From NCBI GenBank assembly GCA_038237625.1, contig JBBRYM010000003.1, positions 62,001 through 126,000 on the forward strand: a DNA stretch of 64,000 nt, written 5' to 3'. Below the pieces are notes generated by a model. The model was not told the origin of the DNA. It did no database searches and was given only the letters and a program-made list of their open reading frames with translations. The position numbers were made by a program, and so were the translations under genes. This document shows positions 39,353-46,357 of this stretch, piece after piece. The number at the start of each line of letters is the position of its first letter. Position 1 is the stretch's first letter. The DNA comes from JAWVFM01 sp038237625 (GTDB lineage Bacteria > Actinomycetota > Thermoleophilia > Solirubrobacterales > 70-9).

Positions 39353-39956
39353 CGGGCTGTTCTCCTTGGTCAACGTTAGTCATCAGGCGCTCGGCGTAGC
39401 GAGCGATGACGTCCATCTCGAGATTCACGCGATCACCGGGCTGGGCGCCGCCAAGGGTGGTGCGTTCCAGGGTCTCGGGTATCAGGGACACCTCGGCCCC
39501 TTCAGCGTCGACTGCGGCGATGGTGAGGCTGACGCCGTCGAGCGCCACCGAGCCGCGCTCGGCGACATAACGGCGAAGCTCGGCGGGAACCGCGACACGC
39601 AGCCGCCGGGCGATGCCGTCGGCGTCGACGCTTCGAACGATGCCGACGCCGTCGACGTGACCCTGGACGAGGTGCCCGCCGAGGGGATCACCTGCGCGCA
39701 GCGCCGGCTCGAGGTTCACGGGAACGCCCTGCTGCAGCTCGCCGAGGGTGGTGAGCGACAGCGTCTGATTCATCGCGTCGGCCTCGAACCAGCCGTCACC
39801 GAGCGCGGCGGCGGTTAGACATGCCCCCGAGACCGAAATCGAATCTCCCTCGCCAATCAAAGCGGCAAGGCGAGCCGCGATCCGAATCCGCGCGCCGGCC
39901 GCGTCGCGGTCCATCTTCTCGACCAGTCCGACCTCGGCCACCAGCCCCGTGAACAC
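39345..39956 (-). CDS. ribE: riboflavin synthase subunit alpha
   Basis: 203 residues with two lumazine-binding repeats: MFTGLVAEVGLVEKMD, ISVSGACLTAAAL, GGHLVQGHVDGVGIVRSV in the first half and SVALDGVSLTIAAVDAEGAEVSLIPETLERTTLG in the second. Dismutates two lumazines to riboflavin. GTG 39956; 4 bases after ribD. The final residues (QGEQPGE) overlap the RBS and start of ribBA. Confidence 0.96.
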   Translation of the reverse strand: MFTGLVAEVGLVEKMDRDAAGARIRIAARLAALIGEGDSISVSGACLTAAALGDGWFEADAMNQTLSLTTLGELQQGVPVNLEPALRAGDPLGGHLVQGHVDGVGIVRSVDADGIARRLRVAVPAELRRYVAERGSVALDGVSLTIAAVDAEGAEVSLIPETLERTTLGGAQPGDRVNLEMDVIARYAERLMTNVDQGEQPGE

Positions 39957-39960
39957 GACC

Positions 39961-41076
39961 TCACCACCCCCTCATCCGCGCACTGATCAACAGGTCGTCA
40001 CCGCTGGCTGCCCAACTCACGGACTGCGCTCGATGCGCAGCAGCGATCGTCTCGCGCTCGCGGCCTGCAACTGCCGGGCGCGACCCCATGCCACCGAGGA
40101 GCACCGGGGCGATGAACAGGCGCAGCTCGTCGATCTCGCCCGAGTCGAGAAAGGCGCCGGCGAGGGTCGCTCCTCCCTCCAGCAGGAGCGAAGTGATCTC
40201 GCGCTCGCCAAGCTGAGCCAGCGCGGCGGGGATTCCCTCGGCTGAGTCATCGGCCTCGAGCACGTCGGCTCCCCGTTCGCGCAGGGCATCGACTCGCTTT
40301 TTGGGAGCGGCCGGGCCGCAGATCACGATGAGGGGGGCCCCTGCGACCGTCCCCACCAGCTTCGAATCCAGGGGTAGGCGAGCCGTCGAGTCGAAGACCA
40401 CGCGCGCGGGCTGACGGTCGGCGTCGACGTCGCGTGCCGTCAGCAGCGGATCGTCGGCCAGGGCCGTCCCGATTCCGACCGCCACCGCATCGGCGTCGGC
40501 CCGCCAGGCATGCACCCGCCGGCGACTCTCCTCCCCGGAGATCCAGCGAGAGTCGCCACCCGCCGTGGCTGTGCGTCCGTCGAGGGTCAGCGCAAGCTTG
40601 AGCGTGACCAGCGGCCGCCCGGTCGAGGCGTGCTTTCGAAAGGCCCGGTTCTGCTCTCGCGCGGCCTCGGCCTCGGGACCGTTCATCGTCTCCACGGTCA
40701 CGCCCGCCTCCGCCAGGAGCGCCGGACCGCGACCGCTCGCCTTGGCGCTCGGATCATCGGCGGCATAGACGAGACGGGCGATGCCCGCCTTCTTGACCGC
40801 CTCGGCGCAGGGGGGCTGGCGCCCATGGTGGGCGCAGGGCTCCAGCGTGACGTACATCGTGGCTCCACGAGCATCCTCCCCGCGAGCTTCGCAGTCCTCG
40901 AGAGCCGCCCGCTCAGCGTGAAGGCCTCCGAGCTCTGCGTGAAAGCCCTCGCCCAACACCTTGCCATCGCGAACGATCACTGCACCGACGAGCGGGTTGG
41001 GGCTCACACGCCCCCTCCCGCGCTCAGCGAGCTCGATCGCTCGGCGAACCTGCGCGCGGTCGTCCTCGGTGATGAT
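39961..41076 (-). CDS. ribD: bifunctional deaminase/reductase RibD
   Basis: RibD: N-terminal deaminase (SPNPLVGAVIVRDGKVLGEG, GLHAERAAL, MYVTLEPCAHHGRQPPCAEAV with the HAE and CxxxxxxxxC zinc ligands) and C-terminal reductase (PLVTLKLALTLDGRTATAGGDSRWIS, LLLEGGATLAGAFL). A standard start would be GTG 41007, but that deletes the first family helix. The frame continues upstream without a stop and encodes exactly the missing helix (TEDDRAQVRRAIELAERGRG). No ATG, GTG or TTG is available there; two ATC codons (41076-41071) and an ACG follow GGGAGGAGGAG at 5-8 bases. I therefore extend to the ATC pair, giving 371 residues. Sequence error is the alternative. Confidence 0.9.
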   Translation of the reverse strand: MITEDDRAQVRRAIELAERGRGRVSPNPLVGAVIVRDGKVLGEGFHAELGGLHAERAALEDCEARGEDARGATMYVTLEPCAHHGRQPPCAEAVKKAGIARLVYAADDPSAKASGRGPALLAEAGVTVETMNGPEAEAAREQNRAFRKHASTGRPLVTLKLALTLDGRTATAGGDSRWISGEESRRRVHAWRADADAVAVGIGTALADDPLLTARDVDADRQPARVVFDSTARLPLDSKLVGTVAGAPLIVICGPAAPKKRVDALRERGADVLEADDSAEGIPAALAQLGEREITSLLLEGGATLAGAFLDSGEIDELRLFIAPVLLGGMGSRPAVAGRERETIAAAHRAQSVSWAASGDDLLISARMRGW

Positions 41077-41157
41077 CGTCGCTCCTCCTCCCGTGATGCC
41101 GGCGTTCCACGACTCATACGCGGTTTGCTCGGCAATCGTGGCTGGATCGGCCGTTGA

Positions 41158-41173
41158 TTGACTGGTCAGTCAA
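41158..41173. promoter_or_regulatory. perfect palindrome TTGACTG-GT-CAGTCAA (TetR-type operator candidate)
   Basis: A 16-base exact inverted repeat (7-bp arms, 2-base centre) in the 160-base gap between divergent ribD and flippase genes. Its form is that of TetR-family operators. On each strand it includes TTGACT, a possible -35 hexamer; on the plus strand TCTACG lies 17 bases further. No regulator gene adjoins, so the cognate protein is unknown. Confidence 0.5.
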
Positions 41174-41237
41174 GGTTCAGTCTACGCCTCCGCGCCGCCC
41201 GGCGGAGGATCTCGCGTGACCGCTACGGTGGTCGGGG

Positions 41238-42599
41238 ATGAGCGCGGCCCGCGACGAGGCACGAAGCTACAGGCGCACGGCCGGCATGCTCTCCGCAGAA
41301 ATCGGGGCTGCGGGGCTCATCACCTACCTCTATTTCTCGCTTGCCTCGCACGCGCTCTCGCGTTCGAGCTACGGAGCGATCGTCGTGCTTTGGTCGGCCG
41401 TCGTCGTCGCCGTCTCCGTCCTCTACCGCCCGGTGGAGCAGCTCCTCTCGCGCACCCTCGCGGAGCGGCGGGCCCGCGGCCAGGACACCGGCCGGGCCCT
41501 GCGGATCGCGGCGGCGATCCAGCTCGCCATTGCCGCGGCGTGCGCGGCGACCGCGCTTGCGCTGCATGGCCCGCTCGAGAACGGTCTCCTCGAGGGGCGC
41601 ACGGGCCTGTACGTGGTGCTCGTCATCGCGATCACGGCCTACGGCGCGAGCTACTTCGCGCGGGGCTTCCTTGCGGGGACGGGGCGCTTCAGCGTCGTCG
41701 GCGCGGTCCTGCTCAGCGAAGCAGTGGGACGTTGCGCGTTTGCGCTCGCCGTCACGCTCGGCGTGGGAGGCGGTCAAACCGTGGTGGCGGTGGGGATCGC
41801 CTTCGCGCCAGTGCTCAGCCTTGCCGCCGTCCCGCTCGCTTTCACCAGCCGGCGTGGACGCGCCATCGAGGACCTACCCCCAGCGATCACGAATTCGGCG
41901 AAGGCTGAGTTCACGCTGAGCCACGGCTCGAGCTTCGCCGGGGCGGTGCTCTTGATCATGCTGAGCGAGCAGACATTCCTGAACGGCGGGCCACTCCTCG
42001 TTCGCGGGGCCGAAGGCGCGGCTGCCGCGGGATTCATGTTCAACGTCCTCCTCGTCGCCCGGGCGCCGCTCCTTCTCTTCCAGGGGATCGCGACGAGCCT
42101 GCTTCCCCACCTCACGCGGCTTCGCTCTCAGGGCGGCGAGGACGCCTTCGCCCTATCGGTGCGCCAGACGCTACGGGCAATAGCGTTGTTCGCGGTGCTG
42201 GTGGTCGCGGTCATGGCAGCAATCGGCCCCCAGTTGATGCACATCGCCTTCGGAGAAAAGTTCGACTACGACCGCCTCGCGCTGATACTGGTGAGCGGCG
42301 GCATGGGCCTGTACCTGGCTGCGGCAACGCTGAACCAGGCGGCGCTGGCCCAAGGGCAGGTCCGTCGGGCCGCGGCGTGCTGGATTGGCTGCGCCCTTGC
42401 GTTTTTGGCCTGGAACCTGCTGCCGGTCTTGGATCACTTCCGCCGCGTGGAGCTTGGCTTCGCGGGTGTCGCCGCAGCGCTTTGCCTGCTGCTGTACTTG
42501 CTCTACCGCCACCCAGTCGGACGTCCGGTTGACGTGATCGCGCCGGGGTCGCCGACCGAGATCGAAGCGCGCCTGGCCGCCGCCGAAGAGGCCGGGTAG
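41238..42599 (+). CDS. MOP-superfamily flippase-like membrane protein
   Basis: 453 residues, about 12 hydrophobic helices (AGLITYLYFSLASHAL, AIVVLWSAVVVAVSVLY, AAAIQLAIAAACAATALAL, VVLVIAITAYGASYFA, AVLLIMLSEQTFL, AIALFAVLVVAVMAAIG, LVSGGMGLYLAAATLNQAALAQ, AAALCLLLYLLY), resembling Wzx/MATE-like polysaccharide or lipid-linked exporters. RGFLAGTGRF and RAPLLLFQGIATSLLPHLTRL are features of that group. Substrate unknown; no glycosyltransferases lie nearby. Convergent with the channel gene, 5 bases between stops. Confidence 0.85.
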   Translation: MSAARDEARSYRRTAGMLSAEIGAAGLITYLYFSLASHALSRSSYGAIVVLWSAVVVAVSVLYRPVEQLLSRTLAERRARGQDTGRALRIAAAIQLAIAAACAATALALHGPLENGLLEGRTGLYVVLVIAITAYGASYFARGFLAGTGRFSVVGAVLLSEAVGRCAFALAVTLGVGGGQTVVAVGIAFAPVLSLAAVPLAFTSRRGRAIEDLPPAITNSAKAEFTLSHGSSFAGAVLLIMLSEQTFLNGGPLLVRGAEGAAAAGFMFNVLLVARAPLLLFQGIATSLLPHLTRLRSQGGEDAFALSVRQTLRAIALFAVLVVAVMAAIGPQLMHIAFGEKFDYDRLALILVSGGMGLYLAAATLNQAALAQGQVRRAAACWIGCALAFLAWNLLPVLDHFRRVELGFAGVAAALCLLLYLLYRHPVGRPVDVIAPGSPTEIEARLAAAEEAG

Positions 42600-42604
42600 G
42601 CGAG

Positions 42605-43669
42605 CTAACCGCCTGTTGCAGGCTGGCGAGGGGCCGGAGAGAACTGCGCTTCGAGGCTGTCCATCGCCCTGGCTGGCCCCATCGCCACCACGATGTCACC
42701 GCTCGCCAGCTCCGTGACGCCCGGTGGCATGGGCTTCAGGGTCCCGCCGCCGTCGCGGACGGCGACGATCACGGCCGTGCCGCGAACATCGTCGACCGTT
42801 CGCCCCGCGCCCGCGCAACCTTCACCCACCTCGATCTCCTCCATTCGGTAGTCGGGTGAAACGTCGAGAGCGTCGACTACCTGCGGGCTCAGCGCCAGGC
42901 GCGCCATCTCAGCCCCGCTGGTCTTGTACGGAGAGATCACCCGGTCGGCGCCGGCGCGGCGAAGCTTGGGCTCGGAGTCCTCCATGCTGGCGCGGGCGAC
43001 GATCACGATGTCGCTGCGAAGCTCGCGCGCGGTGAGGGTCGCGAAAATGTTCTCGGCGTCCGAGTCCTGACAGGCGATGAGCGACCGAGCACGGTCGATG
43101 CCGGCCCGCGCCAGCGTCCCGTCTGCGGCCGGCGGTCCCTCGATGAAGAGCGCGCCAATCTCGTCCGCGTGCTCGCGATTCGTGGGAAGGCTGTCCACGA
43201 CGACGAACGCCTGGCCCGCCTGGGTCAGGTCGCGGGCAACCTGCCGCCCCACGCGCCCGAAGCCGCAGATGATGTGGTGGTGGTCGAGCGAGTTGACCAT
43301 GCGGAGCATTCTGCGATCGCGAAGTAGCTCACCGAGGTGTCCGGTGACGAAGAGCTCCGTGATCGTGACGAGAGCGTAGAAGAGCGTCCCCACTCCGAGC
43401 ACCTCGAGGAAGACCTTGAGGATTCGAGCGGAGGTCTGGGGCGGATCCGGAATCGACCCCACCGTCGCGATGGTGTCGAGCGTCCAGTGGATCGAGAAGC
43501 CGAGCGAGGCGCCCGTCGTGATCATGAATCCGGCGGTTCCGAGGGCGACGAGCGCTGCGATCGCGGTGCTGAGGAGCAAGAGGCGTCGCGCGACGAAGTC
43601 GAGCTCGCGGTCCGCGAGCGCCATGGAGCGGCTGGGCCCGGGTGAGCGGCCCGCTGGCGGCTCGGTCAT
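42605..43669 (-). CDS. two-TM ion channel with TrkA-N/TrkA-C (RCK) domains, divergent filter
   Basis: 354 residues: TM1 (LLLLSTAIAALVALGTAGFMI), a pore loop (WTLDTIATVGSIPDPP, residues 62-77), TM2 (VFLEVLGVGTLFYALVTITELFV), an RCK/TrkA-N Rossmann domain (HHIICGFGRVGRQVARDLTQAG, LIACQDSDAENIFATLTAREL, GADRVISPYKTSGAEMARLA) and TrkA-C (TAVIVAVRDGGGTLKPMPPG). The K+ filter TVGYGD is replaced by TVGSIP, so conductance may not be K+-selective, or the protein may be a sensor. ATG 43669 is 7 bases after the rpe stop, suggesting cotranscription. Confidence 0.85.
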   Translation of the reverse strand: MTEPPAGRSPGPSRSMALADRELDFVARRLLLLSTAIAALVALGTAGFMITTGASLGFSIHWTLDTIATVGSIPDPPQTSARILKVFLEVLGVGTLFYALVTITELFVTGHLGELLRDRRMLRMVNSLDHHHIICGFGRVGRQVARDLTQAGQAFVVVDSLPTNREHADEIGALFIEGPPAADGTLARAGIDRARSLIACQDSDAENIFATLTARELRSDIVIVARASMEDSEPKLRRAGADRVISPYKTSGAEMARLALSPQVVDALDVSPDYRMEEIEVGEGCAGAGRTVDDVRGTAVIVAVRDGGGTLKPMPPGVTELASGDIVVAMGPARAMDSLEAQFSPAPRQPATGG

Positions 43670-43676
43670 CCTGGGG

Positions 43677-44354
43677 CTAGCCGGCGCCCGCCGCCGCCGC
43701 GATCTCCGAGTACGCGGCGGCGGGGTCTGGCCTCGAGAAGATCGCCGAACCCGCGACGAAGAGCGAAGCGCCGGCCTGGGCAACGCCACCCACGGTGGCG
43801 GCATCGATCCCGCCGTCGACCTCGATCGTCGCCCCCCCGTGGAGAGCCGCCAGGACTTCGACCTTCGCGGGGGACGACGCGATGAAGGGCTGCCCGCCCC
43901 AGCCGGGATTGACGGTCATGGCAAGGATCAGGTCAGCGTCTGCTGCGACGCCTGCGACCGCGTCTGCGCCAGTCCCCGGATTGAGCGCGACGCCAGCCAT
44001 ACAACCAGCCTCGTGGATGGCCCCGATCGTGCGGTGCAGGTGCGGATCGGCCTCGACGTGGACCGTGATGCAGTCCGCCCCCGCCTTCGCGAACTCGGAG
44101 ATCTGACGGTCGGGGTTGGCGATCATCAGGTGCACGTCGAGGGCCGCACCCGAGTCATGGGCCAGGTCGGCGATGGAGCCGGTTACCAGTGGGCCGATCG
44201 TGATCGGTGGTACGAAGCTGCCGTCCATCACGTCGACATGGATAACGCGCGCGCCGGCGGCGAGGACCTCGCTCACCTGCTCCCCGAGCCGCGAGAAGTC
44301 AGCCGCCAGAATCGACGGAGCCACCCGCCGCCCCGTGAATGCCTCGCGGTTCAT
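43677..44354 (-). CDS. rpe: ribulose-phosphate 3-epimerase
   Basis: 225 residues: VAPSILAADFSRLGEQVSEVLAAGARVIHVDVMDGSFVPPITIGPLVT, LDVHLMIANPDRQISEFAKAGADCITVHVEA, ILAMTVNPGWGGQPFI, IEVDGGIDAATVGGVAQAGASLFVAGSAIF. All metal ligands (H, D, H, D of IHVDVMDG, LDVHLMI and EVDGG) are visible. Pentose phosphate and Calvin-type sugar interconversion. ATG 44354 gives the usual short N-terminus; the longer frame to 44708 is spurious. Confidence 0.96.
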   Translation of the reverse strand: MNREAFTGRRVAPSILAADFSRLGEQVSEVLAAGARVIHVDVMDGSFVPPITIGPLVTGSIADLAHDSGAALDVHLMIANPDRQISEFAKAGADCITVHVEADPHLHRTIGAIHEAGCMAGVALNPGTGADAVAGVAADADLILAMTVNPGWGGQPFIASSPAKVEVLAALHGGATIEVDGGIDAATVGGVAQAGASLFVAGSAIFSRPDPAAAYSEIAAAAGAG

Positions 44355-44438
44355 CGTGCAGCCATCTAGATGATTGATTTCGAATTCGCGTGCGACCGGT
44401 GGCGCGCGGGACCGAGCCAGGCGTGCGCAGCGGGCGAA

Positions 44439-44460
44439 GCCTGTACCGGTGGGTACAGGC
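44439..44460. repeat. perfect inverted repeat GCCTGTACC-GGTG-GGTACAGGC
   Basis: Nine-base arms (44439-44447 and 44452-44460) with a 4-base loop, 73 bases past the zinc-ribbon stop and 85 bases before the rpe ATG. The flanking 180 bases hold no convincing gene. It may be a terminator for the zinc-ribbon transcript or an operator for rpe; no T-run. Confidence 0.45.
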
Positions 44461-44533
44461 GAGTCCCGTTGGGCGCGATCTGGCGACGGTATCCGTGCGT
44501 CATCCGGGCGTGCGGGTATTTGGGATCGGTCAT

Positions 44534-44758
44534 CTAGACGTTGCGCAGCATCGACTGGCCGCAATGCTGGCAGACCATGTCCTCGGTGGTGCTCATACGA
44601 ACGATTGTCTGGTGCTCGCCGCAGCTCGGGCATTGCGAAACCAGCTCGAAGCGCTGCAGGCAATTGACGCAGCGAAACCGACCCGGGAGCTGAGTCGGCC
44701 GCAGCCACGGCTCACCGCAACCGGGGCATGTGGGGCGCTTGAGGGCCGTCTCGTTCAC
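44534..44758 (-). CDS. small double zinc-ribbon protein
   Basis: 74 residues with four CxxC knuckles: CPGC (11-14), CVNC (30-33), CPSC (43-46) and CQHC (63-66), each followed by a short beta strand (GRFRCVNCLQRFEL, TTEDMVCQHCGQSML). This predicts two zinc ribbons, a nucleic-acid or protein-interaction module. No enzyme motif. It lies between fmt (21 bases upstream) and rpe, likely cotranscribed with fmt. Function not known. Confidence 0.72.
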   Translation of the reverse strand: MNETALKRPTCPGCGEPWLRPTQLPGRFRCVNCLQRFELVSQCPSCGEHQTIVRMSTTEDMVCQHCGQSMLRNV

Positions 44759-44779
44759 GCCGCGATCGTACCCACAGGC

Positions 44780-45694
44780 TCAGGTGAGTCCGAGACGCGG
44801 GCCGGGATGACCGCGCAAGTACTCGGCGGCGCTCATCTCGCGCCCACCGGCAGGCTTGACGCGCTCCAGACGCAGCGCGCCCGGCGAGCACCCGAGCCGC
44901 AGTGTGCCCGCTTCGGCGTCGAGCATCCCGACCGCGACATCTTCGTCTTCGACGGCCGCCCTCCCGACTCCCAGGCGGTGCCCGCCCTCGAGCTCGAGAT
45001 AGGCGCCGATGTGCGGGTGCAGGGCGCGCACGGTTCTTTCGAGCTCGACCGCGGGCCGCGTCGGATCGAGGCGCCGCTCGGCCGGATCGATCTTCTCGGC
45101 GTAGGTGGCGCCCCCCTCGCCCTGCTCGGTCGCCGGCAGATCGGCGGCGACGAGGCGATCGAGCGCCACCGCTGCAATCTCGACCGCGAGCGTGCCGAGC
45201 CGCTCGCCGAGGGTCCCGCGGTCGTCGTCGGGCTTGATCGTGACCCTGCTCTCCAGAGCCACCGGGCCCGAGTCGAGGCCGGCGGTCACCCGCGCGATCG
45301 TCACCCCGGTCGCGCCGTCGCCCGCCATGATCGCCCGCTCGATCGGCGCCGCGCCTCTCCAGCGGGGCAGAAGCGACGGGTGGATGTTCCAAAGCTCCAG
45401 GTCGGTGAGCAGCGGCTCACGGATGATCTGGCCGAAGGCGCAGACGAGCCCCACATCGGGACCGGCGCCGGCGATGGCGGCCCGCGTCGAGTCAGCGTTC
45501 ACGTCGGCCGTCTGCACGACCTCGAGGCCGAGCTCGCGCGCCGCAACCGCCGCCGGGGGCGAGGCAATCTGCTGCCGCCGCCCCTGGGGGCGGTCGGGCG
45601 GTGCGACGACGAGGACGGGCCGAACGCCGCGCTCGTGCATCCCACGAAGGACGGTCGCGGCGAAATCCGAGGTGCCCAGGTAGGCGACTCGCAA
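44780..45694 (-). CDS. fmt: methionyl-tRNA formyltransferase
   Basis: 304 residues: RVAYLGTSDFAATVLRGMHERG, VCAFGQIIREPLLTDLELWNIHPSLLPRWRGAAPIERAIMAGDGATGVTI (the SLLPxxRGxAPI active-site box with Asn, His), GLDSGPVALE. Formylates Met-tRNAfMet for initiation. Starts 1 base after the def stop. The C-terminal OB domain (LRLERVKPAGGREMSAAEYLRGH) is complete. Together with def and priA it forms the classic priA-def-fmt cluster. Confidence 0.96.
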   Translation of the reverse strand: MRVAYLGTSDFAATVLRGMHERGVRPVLVVAPPDRPQGRRQQIASPPAAVAARELGLEVVQTADVNADSTRAAIAGAGPDVGLVCAFGQIIREPLLTDLELWNIHPSLLPRWRGAAPIERAIMAGDGATGVTIARVTAGLDSGPVALESRVTIKPDDDRGTLGERLGTLAVEIAAVALDRLVAADLPATEQGEGGATYAEKIDPAERRLDPTRPAVELERTVRALHPHIGAYLELEGGHRLGVGRAAVEDEDVAVGMLDAEAGTLRLGCSPGALRLERVKPAGGREMSAAEYLRGHPGPRLGLT

Positions 45695-46324
45695 CTACTC
45701 TCCGACGCTGTCGTCGTCGGGCTCGGCCTGGGGCGGTGTATAGGGCTCGCCCTCGCGAAGAGCGCGCATCGCGCCCTTGCGCTGCTCGCGCACGGTGCGG
45801 TCGATGATCAGCACTCCGTCCAGGTGGTCGATTTCGTGCTGGAGGACCCGTGCCTCGAGGCCTGCCGCCTCGAGCGTGACTGGCTGACCCTGGAGGTCGC
45901 GTCCGCTGACGCGCGCGAAGAGGGGACGCTCGACGTCCACGACGATGTGCGGCAGACTCAGGCAGCCCTCCTCGGCGAGCGCCACCTCCTCCGAGACCCA
46001 TTCGATCGCCGGGTTGGCGAGGGCCACGGGAGTGGCATCAGCGCCGGCCTGAAACACGAGCAGGCGCCGCATGACCCCCAGCTGCGTCGCCGCCAGACCG
46101 ACCCCCATGGCGTCGTGCATGATCGAGATCATCTGCGCCGCCTCGCGCTCGAGCTCCGGGGCGAAGTCGTCGATCTCCGACGCGCGCGACTTGAGCGCCG
46201 GGTCGCCGAACTTCCTGACGTTCGCAAGCGCATCCTCACGGCGGCGAAGCGCCTCCTCGGAAAGCTCCTCGCGGACGTCCTCCTTCGACGGCGCCTGCGG
46301 CTCGATCAGCTCCTCAGTGTCCAC
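45695..46324 (-). CDS. def: peptide deformylase
   Basis: 209 residues. Motif 1 GVGLAATQLG, motif 2 EEGCLSLPHI (metal Cys), motif 3 VLQHEIDHLDGVLIID (HExxH). A 33-residue acidic N-terminal extension precedes the domain (TEELIEPQAPSKEDVREELSEEALRRREDALANVRKFG...). Removes N-formyl from nascent chains. GTG 46324 chosen; an AT-rich TTAATAACA lies 10 bases upstream and could serve as a -10 region. Acts with fmt, which abuts it. Confidence 0.96.
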   Translation of the reverse strand: MDTEELIEPQAPSKEDVREELSEEALRRREDALANVRKFGDPALKSRASEIDDFAPELEREAAQMISIMHDAMGVGLAATQLGVMRRLLVFQAGADATPVALANPAIEWVSEEVALAEEGCLSLPHIVVDVERPLFARVSGRDLQGQPVTLEAAGLEARVLQHEIDHLDGVLIIDRTVREQRKGAMRALREGEPYTPPQAEPDDDSVGE

Positions 46325-46357
46325 CTCGACGATGTTATTAAGTGACTATCCGCAGCC

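Noticed and set aside
41077..41237. FMN riboswitch upstream of ribD
   Set aside because: None of the conserved RFN blocks (GGGGCnGGGTGAAA-type, ACCGGCGGT) was found on the minus strand.
44355..44533. tRNA or small RNA gene in the rpe/zinc-ribbon gap
   Set aside because: No cloverleaf or CCA end; only the 9-bp inverted repeat is notable.
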